A DNA stretch of 64,000 bases, taken from Spirosoma aerolatum (GTDB taxonomy: Bacteria > Bacteroidota > Bacteroidia > Cytophagales > Spirosomataceae). A program made the position numbers and the translations under genes. The notes beneath the pieces are model-generated. The model was not told where the DNA came from. It did no database searches and saw nothing but the letters and a program-made list of their open reading frames with translations. Numbering within the stretch: position 1 is the stretch's first letter; each line of letters starts with the position of its first letter. Shown here piece by piece: positions 25,168-33,768 of this stretch. The stretch is from positions 2,615,001-2,679,000 of the forward strand of contig NZ_CP020104.1 of NCBI RefSeq assembly GCF_002056795.1, read 5' to 3'.

Positions 25168-28100
25168 AAGCCCGAGGGCGGGTGGGACCATAGGCCGAAG
25201 GTGATACGGCGAACTGCACTTTGAAGGAGCGGGAGAAATAAGGAACGCTTTCAAAGCCGGTTTGTTCGGCGGCATCCGACACCGACACACCTTCCCGTAA
25301 CAAGGTGGCGGCCTTCTGGAGTCGGTAGGACCGCAGTAACTCAACCGCATTGCTGCCCGTTACGGTCGCTACCTTCCGGCGAAGGGTGCGGGGACTGACG
25401 GCCAGATCATCGGCCAATTGGTCGATGGTAAAGGCTGGATTGGCGACTTGCTTGTCCAGCAACTGGTAGAGTTTGTCCAGGAAGGGATCAGCGATGGGAG
25501 GTGGGGTCAGCGGGGTTGGGTGCTCACCTTCATCGATCTGGCTCATGCGCTGCTGCCAGTGCTGGCGAAGCTGCTGCTGATGGCGGAGCAGGTTGCTGAT
25601 GCGCAGTTGTAGTTCCTGAACGTTGAAGGGTTTGGTCAGGTAATCATTGGCCCCCACCGATAAGCCCTGAATGCGGGATTCAGTCATGGTTTTGGCCGTC
25701 AGCAGGATAACGGCCATGTGGGCCGTGAGCGGGGTTGTTTTGATCCGCTCCACCAGCGTAAAGCCATCCATGATGGGCATCATCACATCCGAAATGACCA
25801 GTTCGGGCAGTTCACTCAGACAAATTTCCCAGCCGTCCTGTCCATTGGTTGCCGTGATTATGCGGTAGGTGCCGACCAGTTGCCCGGCGATAAACTCCCG
25901 CAGTTCATCATTATCTTCCACCAGTAGCACCAGCGGAGCCGTATCGGGGGCAACGAACGGCTTGGGTGCTTCTTCGGCATACAAAACAGGTGGGGCGGGA
26001 ATGGTTTCGACGAGGGGGGCTGCTGGGTCGGCCTGCTCCAGTGGTAAGGTCACGGTGAAACGAGTCCCTTGCCCCAGCTGACTCTCAACCGTTACCGTTC
26101 CACCCAATAGCCGACTAAATTCAGCCACCAGGAACAAGCCGATCCCGGTTCCAGTCCCCAGGCTGCCTTCCACCTGACGGCCTTGATAAAACCGATCAAA
26201 AATGTGGTTCAGTTGCTCTGGCGCAATGCCGACTCCCGTATCCGAGACCTGAAGTTGAAACCCGCTCGGCGCATCCACGGAACGTTCTTCGATCAGACGG
26301 ACCCCAATCTGCCCACCGGATGGGGTGAATTTGAGCGCGTTGGAAAGCAGATTATAGCCGATCGACTCCAGCTTGTGGGCATCAAATCGGTAATCCGCCG
26401 TCAGCCCCGATGATTCGTAGGTGAGTTCAACCCCTTTTTTATCGGCCCGAGGTCGGAACGCATCCACCAGCCCGGCAACGAAAGCAGGTAGATTTCCCTG
26501 AGATTGGGTGATGGTTAACTGCCCCGCTTCCAGCTTGGCGATGTCCAGGAGTTGATTGATTAAGCGTAACAGCCGCTGCGCATTGCGATGCATGACCCCT
26601 AACGGCTGCTGCAGCGCTGGAGCGGCTGTTTCCATGAGTCGCTCCAGCGGATTGATGATCAGCGTCAGGGGGGTTCTGAATTCGTGGGTGATGTTGGTAA
26701 AAAAGCGGGTCTGCCAGTCGGCGTTCTCCTGGACCAGGCGAGCCTCCTGCTCTTTGAGAGCGACCTCCTTTTGAAGCTGCGTCTGATTGATTCGGTATTG
26801 AATGTAAGCCCGAACCAACACGATCATCAGCAGTCCGTATAGGCCGTAAGCCCACCAGGTCCGCCACCAGGGGGGGGCAATGATGATGCGGATGGTTTTA
26901 ACGACGTGGCTCCAGTTGCCCAGGGCATCGGCTGCATTCACCCGAAACTCATAGGCGCCGGGTGCCAGCTGCGTGTAATTAGCTACGTTTTGGTTGCCAA
27001 CATAGACCCAATCATCATTCACGCCGGTTAGCTGATAGCGATACTGTAGCGTGGTGGGTTTGTTATAGTGTAAACCGGCAAACTCCAGGCTCAAAAAGTT
27101 TTGTGTGGGCCCGAGCTGCAAAGTCTGAATGGCGTTCAGCGGCAATCGAAGCGGTGAGTCGGCCTGACCAGGCTCCATCACTCGGTTGTCAATTTTAAGC
27201 CCGGTGAGGACCGTGGGGATGGGTTGGGAACTCTCCAGCAGACGCTGTGGATCAAACACGGTTATACCCGTCGGGCCACCAAACGCCAATCGACCATCCG
27301 GTAATTCCACGGCGTGGTTTGGCCGGTATTCAATATCTAATAGCCCGTCGGAAATACTGAAATGTCGCATCTTACCCGTTCGGGTATCCATTCGGCTGAT
27401 GCCTTTGGTCGTACTGAACCAGAGGTACCCCTGCCGATCAGCTAACAGCGTTTGAATGCTGGTACTGGGTAGTCCCTGCTTTTCCGTCCAGTTTTGTAAC
27501 CGTAGGGTGTGGGTGTTCAGGCAGCTAAGCCCAGCCTGGGTGCCGACCCATAGTAGTGCCGCATGGCCGGGATCGGCAACTAGCCCAAGTACCTGATTGG
27601 AGAGCAGCGAGGTAGAATCTGTGGGTTGGTTGTGAAGATGATGAACGATTTGGTGGGTCTTTAGATCATAGGCGTACAGCCCACTCTCTTCGGAGGCCAG
27701 CCAAATCCAGTGGTCCATTGGTTGAATGGCGGTGATCCGGTCAATAGGCAGGGGGGAGGCCACATGCTCCAATAATCGTCCTGTGGTGTCAGCTTTCAAT
27801 AGACCCCAGTGCTGGTTATAGAGCCAGATTGTCCCATTGGGTAGGACCCGAATACCATTTCCCCCATGACTGTTTGGGTTTGGTTGGGTCTCAGGTAGCT
27901 TAAGCAGGGAGCGTAGCGATCGTGTTCTGCGGTCAGCCCGGAAGAGTTCATAGCGCGTATCAATCCCTATGCTCACGTAGGGAGCCCTTCCTCCCCAGCG
28001 CAATCCATAATCATATCGATTGGTTTTTGCCCAATCTGGCACCGATACACCCAGTTCGGTGGTGAGTACATCTTGGATAAATGAGGTTTTTTGGGGATAC

Positions 28101-29170
28101 GTTTTGATGGGCAGCGCGCTCAGATCGATCTGGTAGATGCCATCGCCATTCGTGCCGATCCACAATACGCCCGACCGATCGAGGAGCAGGGCATGAAAAT
28201 AATTCCGGTAGTCGATCCGGGAAGCCGTCCAGATGGGTTGGATATGGTCGTCCGTCGTTAGACGGTAGACAGTCATCCCATATGTAAAGTAAATGTTTTT
28301 ATCGGCAGCCTCATAAATCAGTCCGGCATGGACATGAATTGATCCCGGAATCGGAATAGAGCGAAACTGGTGGGTTTTGGGGTTGAAGAAAATGAGTTGT
28401 TGAAGGCCTGTTATGATAATTTCACCATTGCTCCGCTGGATCAGGTGGGTATCATAGTAGGTTTCTAACGTTTTATTGACCTGCCCCAGGCCAGGATGCG
28501 GCCAATCCTGAAATTGACCAGTTTGGGGTACAAATTCAAGCAAATGGCCCGTTGTGACGGCAAAAAGATGCTGTTGCGTAGTCTGTAATAGCGATTTTTG
28601 CGAGAAGTAGATAGTTGTCCTGGCCGATTGCGGAAAGGGGTGTGATTGCAACTGCTTGGTTTTCCGATTGAAGCCCACCAACTGGTAGGGTAACCGGCCC
28701 CAAAGTTGGTCTTCCTGCCCGGTCAAAATCGTTCTGGGGCTTTTTTCCAGTGGCTTCGGAATAGTCAGGTCGGTAAACCGTTCGGTAAATGGGTTAAATA
28801 ACTGGATATGCCAATTTTCAAATTGAATTAATAGGGTAGTGTCCGAAACCGTTTGAAGCGATAAGATGACATTGCTGGCCAGTGAATGGGGATTAAAGGG
28901 CTGTTTGCGAAACACCTTAAATTGTCGCCCGTCATAGCGGGCAAGCCCGTCGCGGGTGGCCACCCAGATAAAACCGGCTTTGTCCTGAACCAGCCCCGAG
29001 ACGTAATATTCAGGTAAGCCTTGCTGGAGGCCCAGGTTATGGATTGTAAAAGGTTGGGCGGACAAGCGGCCGCTCCATAACAACCCAACTACAAAGAGCC
29101 AATAACAGAATTTCACGGATTGGAGAGAGGAAAGACGTTTAAAAATACGTCTGCAGACCCAATTAGTCAA
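25166..29170 (-). CDS. Hybrid two-component sensor/AraC regulator (HTCS type)
   Basis: 1334 aa in one chain. Signal sequence (about 1-38, ending SGRLSAQ); two seven-bladed Reg_prop propellers to about 690 (repeats such as DKAGFIWVATRDGLARYDG, DRQGYLWFSTTKGISRMD); a Y_Y_Y domain about 700-790; one membrane helix about 795-815; HisKA with His near 829 (THEFRTPLTLI); HATPase_c (NLLSNALKF, GTGTGIGLFLV); receiver with Asp near 1126 (ISDVMMPIMDG); and a C-terminal AraC HTH (1240-1334, QKAATLLREGVSVSDAAEQTGF). It senses a periplasmic ligand, often a glycan, and binds DNA directly. Placed upstream of toxin 2 in the same direction, it is the best candidate to read the direct-repeat sites. Confidence 0.94.
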   Translation of the reverse strand: MTNWVCRRIFKRLSSLQSVKFCYWLFVVGLLWSGRLSAQPFTIHNLGLQQGLPEYYVSGLVQDKAGFIWVATRDGLARYDGRQFKVFRKQPFNPHSLASNVILSLQTVSDTTLLIQFENWHIQLFNPFTERFTDLTIPKPLEKSPRTILTGQEDQLWGRLPYQLVGFNRKTKQLQSHPFPQSARTTIYFSQKSLLQTTQQHLFAVTTGHLLEFVPQTGQFQDWPHPGLGQVNKTLETYYDTHLIQRSNGEIIITGLQQLIFFNPKTHQFRSIPIPGSIHVHAGLIYEAADKNIYFTYGMTVYRLTTDDHIQPIWTASRIDYRNYFHALLLDRSGVLWIGTNGDGIYQIDLSALPIKTYPQKTSFIQDVLTTELGVSVPDWAKTNRYDYGLRWGGRAPYVSIGIDTRYELFRADRRTRSLRSLLKLPETQPNPNSHGGNGIRVLPNGTIWLYNQHWGLLKADTTGRLLEHVASPLPIDRITAIQPMDHWIWLASEESGLYAYDLKTHQIVHHLHNQPTDSTSLLSNQVLGLVADPGHAALLWVGTQAGLSCLNTHTLRLQNWTEKQGLPSTSIQTLLADRQGYLWFSTTKGISRMDTRTGKMRHFSISDGLLDIEYRPNHAVELPDGRLAFGGPTGITVFDPQRLLESSQPIPTVLTGLKIDNRVMEPGQADSPLRLPLNAIQTLQLGPTQNFLSLEFAGLHYNKPTTLQYRYQLTGVNDDWVYVGNQNVANYTQLAPGAYEFRVNAADALGNWSHVVKTIRIIIAPPWWRTWWAYGLYGLLMIVLVRAYIQYRINQTQLQKEVALKEQEARLVQENADWQTRFFTNITHEFRTPLTLIINPLERLMETAAPALQQPLGVMHRNAQRLLRLINQLLDIAKLEAGQLTITQSQGNLPAFVAGLVDAFRPRADKKGVELTYESSGLTADYRFDAHKLESIGYNLLSNALKFTPSGGQIGVRLIEERSVDAPSGFQLQVSDTGVGIAPEQLNHIFDRFYQGRQVEGSLGTGTGIGLFLVAEFSRLLGGTVTVESQLGQGTRFTVTLPLEQADPAAPLVETIPAPPVLYAEEAPKPFVAPDTAPLVLLVEDNDELREFIAGQLVGTYRIITATNGQDGWEICLSELPELVISDVMMPIMDGFTLVERIKTTPLTAHMAVILLTAKTMTESRIQGLSVGANDYLTKPFNVQELQLRISNLLRHQQQLRQHWQQRMSQIDEGEHPTPLTPPPIADPFLDKLYQLLDKQVANPAFTIDQLADDLAVSPRTLRRKVATVTGSNAVELLRSYRLQKAATLLREGVSVSDAAEQTGFESVPYFSRSFKVQFAVSPSAYGPTRPRA

Positions 29171-29346
29171 ATCAAAAGGGTTTTTCGATCAACTCGAATT
29201 CAATGCGTCGACTGGTATCTTACGAGAGAAAATCACTTAGGCGTTTGATGGTTCCCTGGTAATTGGAGAATAATATCAGGTCGCGTTCCTAAACAAGGAT
29301 CAAGTTATAAAGTTGTGGAGCATCTTGGATTAAGTATATAACTGAG

Positions 29347-30250
29347 TTAGCCGATGCAGAAAGAACTCCACGTTTCCAACCCCTCGAAGCTGACTTCGAA
29401 CGCTTTGATCTTGGGATTGAACGACTCGGCCGAGGCATTGGTACGGCGGTTGTCAAAGTAGTTCAAAATCGTTTGATTCTGAATGGAACGGGCTACTGGG
29501 TTTAAGGCTTTAAACCCGGTTTGGCGTACCTTTTCATGCCATTTAGCCAAGAGGGCTAAGCCGTAAAGTTTATCGGTGGTGTTTTCAAAGATGTGGCTTA
29601 GGGACTGACTCAATTCATAAGTTATCTTCAAATCGGGATACCGATCAAACAGTAGTGTGGCTCGTTCTTGTTGGCTAATCGTCCAATCCTCTGGCTTTTT
29701 ATAGAGCACATAGCGACTGCGAGCCAGCAAGTGTTTCGCCGTATCCCCATTAGAAAGTAGTTCCGCTTGATAGTCGATCTGGTTAAGCTTGGCCTGCTAC
29801 AGAGCCTGATTTTCGGCTTCCAGGGCTTGCCAGCGATAGGCAATGCGCATCTCTTGAACGGCCTCCAACGCTAATTGTAGCACATGAAATCGGTCAGTTA
29901 CCTGAGTGGCTTTGGAAAGCATTTCTTGACAATCAGCCCCATGTTAACCGTAAGCTCTTTGATCTTTTTGCGCTGATTTTTAGGTGACTTTCGCAACACC
30001 TCAATGACAGTATCGGCTTTAGTGCCCGCCACAATGGCCACCATACTGCCTTTGTGGCCGTTGGCTGCCTTGTTGGTGAGGGTGGTATAGAGTTCTCCCT
30101 GTGACAGACTCGTTTCATCCAGTGACAGATGCGTACCCAGGTTTTGGGGATAAAGCAACCAGGCTTTGGCATGTTGCTTTTGATTTCAATTGGTAAAACC
30201 ACTCTGATAATCAAGGTATTGGCGTAATAGAATTTTGCCGCCAACGCCAT
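29347..30250 (-). pseudogene. ISAon1-type transposase, frameshifted
   Basis: The catalytic region is split over several frames: MALAAKFYYANTLIIRVVLP (30250 downward), then LGTHLSLDETSLSQGELYTT and GHKGSMVAIVAGTKADTVIE (30158-29898) with the LSxDE aspartate, then a shifted stretch 29843-29731, then MLARSRYVLYKKPEDWTISQ to the RRTNASAESFNPKIKAF block (29730-29347) carrying the catalytic glutamate. At least two frameshifts, so inactive unless helped in trans. Confidence 0.8.
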
Positions 30251-30273
30251 AAAATCCCCCGATGGCGCTGATG

Positions 30274-30636
30274 TTAGTCGGGTTGATATTGACTGATGCC
30301 TTTTAAAAAAGCCGCGAACTCACTCGTCATCCGCGTGCCATCAGCCACCTGAGTCCAGTCTCGATACACGCCTTTGCCGGTTTTGGTATTGAGCCAGCGA
30401 CGACGCTTGATATGGAGGAACACCTGGTGACCAACGATAGGAAAGTCCTGAAGGGTGATGGTGGAGAAGAAGCCTTTGGAAAGTAGGTTTCGGCGTTGGG
30501 GGGGCATTCTGGTCGGCATTTTCTCCTCGATATGAACGTGGAAAACACCGTCCTGACGGTCGATAGAAGTCAGTTCAAAATTTTGCAGAATAAACTCAGG
30601 CAATAGAAACTGAATGATGGGTAAGAAGCTTTCCAA
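30274..30636 (-). CDS. ISAon1-family transposase N-terminal region protein
   Basis: 120 aa. Begins MESFLPIIQFLLPEFILQNF and contains HVHIEEKMPTRMPPQ, GHQVFLHIKRRRWLN and a closing RMTSEFAAFLKGISQ. This small ORF precedes the transposase in ISAon1-type elements and likely corresponds to its DNA-binding part. Intact. Confidence 0.8.
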   Translation of the reverse strand: MESFLPIIQFLLPEFILQNFELTSIDRQDGVFHVHIEEKMPTRMPPQRRNLLSKGFFSTITLQDFPIVGHQVFLHIKRRRWLNTKTGKGVYRDWTQVADGTRMTSEFAAFLKGISQYQPD

Positions 30637-30749
30637 AACAACTCGGTTTGATTAAACGCACAAACCTAGAAAAATGCAACGCACTCCACAACTTTTGGTT
30701 TTGATCCACAATTTCAGAACAAATTGCTCAAACGAATTGCCCATAAAAT

Positions 30750-30848
30750 AAAAAAGCACTCACGCTGAAAACGTAAGTGCTTGATGTTGAGAGAGCCAGT
30801 GGAGGGATTCGAACCCCCGACGCGCTTGCGCATCCTGATTACAAATCA
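30750..30848 (-). repeat. attL: tRNA-Thr 3' end copy plus terminator
   Basis: 99 bp, three mismatches to 53522-53620. Includes a hairpin terminator (GCACTCACG / CGTAAGTGC, then T tract on minus) and the tRNA 3' part through the anticodon loop, but no 5' half, so it is not a functional tRNA. Confidence 0.92.
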
Positions 30849-30973
30849 TGATAAGATTGTTTTTTCTATTAATCGTATATTTATTTGTTGAATATTATAC
30901 TACTGATTTACAAGATATTAGTGTTAAAAGCTTTATTTATATTTATTTGTATTATGTGCTAAATTGTTAATTT

Positions 30974-31015
30974 TGTATTGCAAGTTGTATTGCAACTTCT
31001 AGCAACTTGCAATAC
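30974..31015. promoter_or_regulatory. Probable integrase arm-binding sites, left end
   Basis: The 23-bp sequence at 30974-30996 holds two direct TGTATTGCAA copies; an inverted copy (GCAACTTGCAATAC) follows at 31002-31015. The same 23 bp recurs exactly at 53493-53515 inside the other end. Position next to att sites fits integrase arm sites. Confidence 0.6.
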
Positions 31016-31018
31016 AGC

Positions 31019-32416
31019 ATGAGCAAAGCGACAGTTAATTTATTCTTCGATAAACGGGCAAGTAAGGCAGGGGAGGGAGTTATAAAGTGGTTGGTTTGCC
31101 TTGATAGAAAGCAGCGACTATTTACTACTGGCCAAAGGGTTACCACTGATGAATGGGCATTTTTGCAAGCCAGCAAAAATAAGCTGGACAACCGCATTAA
31201 AGACGAAGAAAAGCGCGCTCTATGGCACCGTATTTACGGCGATCAGTTCACGGATGAATCCGGCAAAAAGCAGACTGGCTATTTCAAACGTGCTCAGGAC
31301 ATTGTAGACCAGTTAGGCAGTCAGTTTAGCTTTGATGCTTTTGCCAATGATATAGTCAACTATGGTAAAGATAAAGAAGTGCCAGTTGAACAAGCTGATG
31401 TTATAGCTGCTTTACAGGCTCAGTCAGCCAAGATGAAAAAAGCAGATCGGATAGGGAACGCTGAGCTTTTTGACTTGTCAGCCAAGTCTCTACGTCGATT
31501 TGTAGACTCGTTCAGCGATGAAGAGCGTAAGGAATTTCTTGGTATACCACTATCACACCGAAAAATAACTGAGCCTCGCCAGCCCGATATATTACGGTTT
31601 GAGCATTTAACACCTAATTTTCTGACCACCTATGAGCAGTGGATGCAGAAACATGGAAATGTTCGTAAACCAGGTGTAGGTGCAAGTCTGACTACCATAG
31701 GGATATACCTACGCCATCTTCGTGCTGTTGTCAATGATGCTATAGAAGCGGATATTGTGCCTCGTAATGCTTACCCATTCGGGCCTAATGGCTATGTTAT
31801 ACCGGCTGGTTCGAACCCAAAGAAAGCATTGGCTAAGGCCGACATTGACAAATTCAAAGCCTATCAGCCATTACCTGGTACAATGGAGCAACGCAGCCAT
31901 GATCTATGGCTATTCACCTATTACTGTAATGGCATTAATCTGACTGACATTTGCCATCTAACATGGAGCCAGGTAGACTTGAAGGGAGGGAAGTTATCAT
32001 TTGTGCGGCAAAAAACTAGCCGAAGTCGTAAGCAGAACCAGACACAGATTATAGCCCATTTGCGGCCTGAAACACTCGCTATTATTGACCGATGGGCAAT
32101 TGCTGATAAAAGCCCCAATAGCTACGTGTTTCCCTTTCTAACGTCTGATATGGATGCCAGAAGGCGTAAAGATATTGTCAAGCAAATAACGCTCATTACA
32201 AACCGCTGGACACGCAAAATAGCAAACTCACTCGGAATCGAAGCAGATACAACCACGTATTCAGCTAGGCACAGTTTTGCGACTGTATTACTTAAGTCCA
32301 AGGCTTCTCTTGCCTTTATCAGTAAGTCATTAGGGCATACTAATCTAAAGACTACTGAGAGTTATTTAGGTTCGTTTGATGATGAGGAAGCGAAATCTTT
32401 CTTAGAGGCTCTTTAA
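31019..32416 (+). CDS. int: Tyrosine site-specific integrase
   Basis: 465 aa from ATG 31019 (MSKATVNLFFDKR); an in-frame ATG at 31007 falls within the inverted arm-site repeat and is less likely. N-terminal arm-binding domain (to about 100), SAM-like core-binding domain (about 100-245, LTPNFLTTYEQWMQKHG) and catalytic domain with NLTDICHLTWSQVDL, the TYSARHSFATVLL motif (Arg of the HxxR position as in Bacteroidota integrases), LGHTNLKTTESYL with the last His and the nucleophile Tyr. Drives recombination at the anticodon-loop att site. Reads into the element, away from attL. Confidence 0.93.
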   Translation: MSKATVNLFFDKRASKAGEGVIKWLVCLDRKQRLFTTGQRVTTDEWAFLQASKNKLDNRIKDEEKRALWHRIYGDQFTDESGKKQTGYFKRAQDIVDQLGSQFSFDAFANDIVNYGKDKEVPVEQADVIAALQAQSAKMKKADRIGNAELFDLSAKSLRRFVDSFSDEERKEFLGIPLSHRKITEPRQPDILRFEHLTPNFLTTYEQWMQKHGNVRKPGVGASLTTIGIYLRHLRAVVNDAIEADIVPRNAYPFGPNGYVIPAGSNPKKALAKADIDKFKAYQPLPGTMEQRSHDLWLFTYYCNGINLTDICHLTWSQVDLKGGKLSFVRQKTSRSRKQNQTQIIAHLRPETLAIIDRWAIADKSPNSYVFPFLTSDMDARRRKDIVKQITLITNRWTRKIANSLGIEADTTTYSARHSFATVLLKSKASLAFISKSLGHTNLKTTESYLGSFDDEEAKSFLEAL

Positions 32417-32431
32417 TTTATTATAACATCT

Positions 32432-33295
32432 ATGACTATTTACGACGGAGATCCTGAACAAGGCGGAAAGCCTTTAAAGTATACAGGAAGCAAGGCCTTC
32501 CATGAAGGGATAATGAAACCTTATAATGAGTACCTAGAACGGCAGGGAAAACCCATACCAGTACCCACGCATGATTACCAATTGCTTAAAGAACACAGAC
32601 AAAAGAAGTACAACCAAGACTTGAAAGCATTTATAAGTGAACGGGTCAATAATGACTTTGTTAACACTTCTACCGATATTGCTCACTTTCGTCTGCTGTG
32701 GTTAAAAGACGAATTGACACGTAATGTTGAGTCTTGGTTATCTCCAACCTACCCCAATGGTAAGCCAAAACGCATTTTTCGCACTTCGGATATTATCGAA
32801 AAACAGAAGTATAAAGACTATGTACTTGATGAAATTCGATCAACAGAAGAGCAGATTCAAAGTTTAAAAAATTCATCAGAATTATTGCCAGACTCAATAG
32901 AAGGTAAAAAAGTAAGTAAATCAAAAGTAGCTGCCCAACCTTCTAATAATGCCTCTGGTGCTGACAATAGTCAACTTGGATTTGAAACCTATCTGATAGG
33001 AGATAATAAAACTGAACTTATGTCTATTCTTAAGAAAGAATATATAGGTTTGGAACCAAGATTCTATGCATACATGCTTGAGGCATTGATTCAGATGGGG
33101 CATATTACAGCAACAGCAACACAAAACAATAAAACTGCTTTGTGGAGAGCCTTGCAAGTTTCTTTTATGTTTAAATCTTCTCCACAGGGCCTTAATGCTG
33201 CTCTGAACCGTTTAAACCCTGAATTTAATGATGAAGATAAGCGTCAGATTGCTATTCATAAGCAACGAATAAAAGAATGGTTAAATCAACCCTAA
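32432..33295 (+). CDS. Element-encoded protein of unknown function
   Basis: 287 aa, 15 bp after the integrase gene in the same direction, so part of the same transcript. Hydrophilic; central charged/coiled region (KDELTRNVESWL... KYKDYVLDEIRSTEEQIQSLK, about 95-150), a linker rich in S, K and N, and a helical C-terminal domain (about 185-287: KTELMSILKKEYIGLEPRFYAYMLEAL, IKEWLNQP). The C-terminal part recalls RteC-type element proteins, but the match is weak. No catalytic motif recognised. Confidence 0.75.
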   Translation: MTIYDGDPEQGGKPLKYTGSKAFHEGIMKPYNEYLERQGKPIPVPTHDYQLLKEHRQKKYNQDLKAFISERVNNDFVNTSTDIAHFRLLWLKDELTRNVESWLSPTYPNGKPKRIFRTSDIIEKQKYKDYVLDEIRSTEEQIQSLKNSSELLPDSIEGKKVSKSKVAAQPSNNASGADNSQLGFETYLIGDNKTELMSILKKEYIGLEPRFYAYMLEALIQMGHITATATQNNKTALWRALQVSFMFKSSPQGLNAALNRLNPEFNDEDKRQIAIHKQRIKEWLNQP

Positions 33296-33383
33296 TTTGC
33301 TACTTCTTTGCTAATTATTTGCCGCAAAAAACGCAACTAATAGATTGCCCAATTTTGGCCTGTCATCAAATCGACAGGCTTTT

Positions 33384-33659
33384 ATGTTTCTAGAAACTTC
33401 AATTGCAGAACTGGCGCGAGAGTTAGCCATAGTTAAAGCACAACAGGTAGAAACCCTACAACTTCTACGTAGCACAACTATCAGCACATCTACAGCTGAC
33501 GAAAGGCCCGTTAGTACAGATGAAGCGGCTAAACGCTTTGGAATTGCCAAACAGACCCTTTATCAGAATGCTAAGAAAATTAAACATACCAAGCGGTTTG
33601 GTAGACTTTACTTCTACCCATCTGATTTACAGGCATATCTAAATGCGGGAGGGAGATAA
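33384..33659 (+). CDS. Excisionase-like helix-turn-helix protein
   Basis: 91 aa from ATG 33384 (a start 13 codons upstream is also in frame). N-terminal coiled segment (SIAELARELAIVKAQQVETLQLL), then a winged HTH of the MerR/excisionase type: VSTDEAAKRFGIAKQTLYQN, AKKIKHTKRFGRLYFYPSDLQAYL. Typical of small proteins that help excision or regulate element genes. Lies between the 287-aa gene and a micro-ORF. Confidence 0.85.
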   Translation: MFLETSIAELARELAIVKAQQVETLQLLRSTTISTSTADERPVSTDEAAKRFGIAKQTLYQNAKKIKHTKRFGRLYFYPSDLQAYLNAGGR

Positions 33660-33660
33660 T

Positions 33661-33759
33661 ATGAGTAATTTCATACGCCCTTATACGACAGTAGACATGC
33701 CATTATCATTCTCCGAATCCGATCTACAGCATTCGAACTTGTTTTACCGAAAAAAATAA
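33661..33759 (+). CDS. 32-codon micro-ORF before the RepA-like gene
   Basis: ATG 33661 to TAA 33757-33759 encodes MSNFIRPYTTVDMPLSFSES plus 12 residues. It is preceded by a good ribosome binding site (GGGAGGGAGA 5-12 bp upstream) that overlaps the end of the excisionase-like gene, and ends 9 bp before the RepA-like start. May be a leader peptide coupling translation. Function unknown. Confidence 0.45.
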   Translation: MSNFIRPYTTVDMPLSFSESDLQHSNLFYRKK

Positions 33760-33768
33760 AGGAACCGA

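Larger units (their letters stand above)
29309..30695 (-). mobile_element. ISAon1-type (ISL3-like) insertion sequence, defective
   Basis: Twelve-base terminal repeats AAAGTTGTGGAG (29309-29320) and CTCCACAACTTT (30684-30695). Contains an intact N-region gene and a broken transposase. A clear target duplication was not found. It sits 138 bp upstream of the regulator start, so it may have replaced or altered the regulator promoter. Confidence 0.8.

Noticed and set aside
26439..26867. 142-codon frame antisense/alternate to the regulator kinase region
   Set aside because: Lies wholly inside the hybrid regulator gene in another frame, with low-quality composition.
30793..30848. Second tRNA-Thr gene at the left end
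   Set aside because: Only the 3' part is present; after the anticodon loop the sequence no longer pairs and the 5' acceptor strand is missing.
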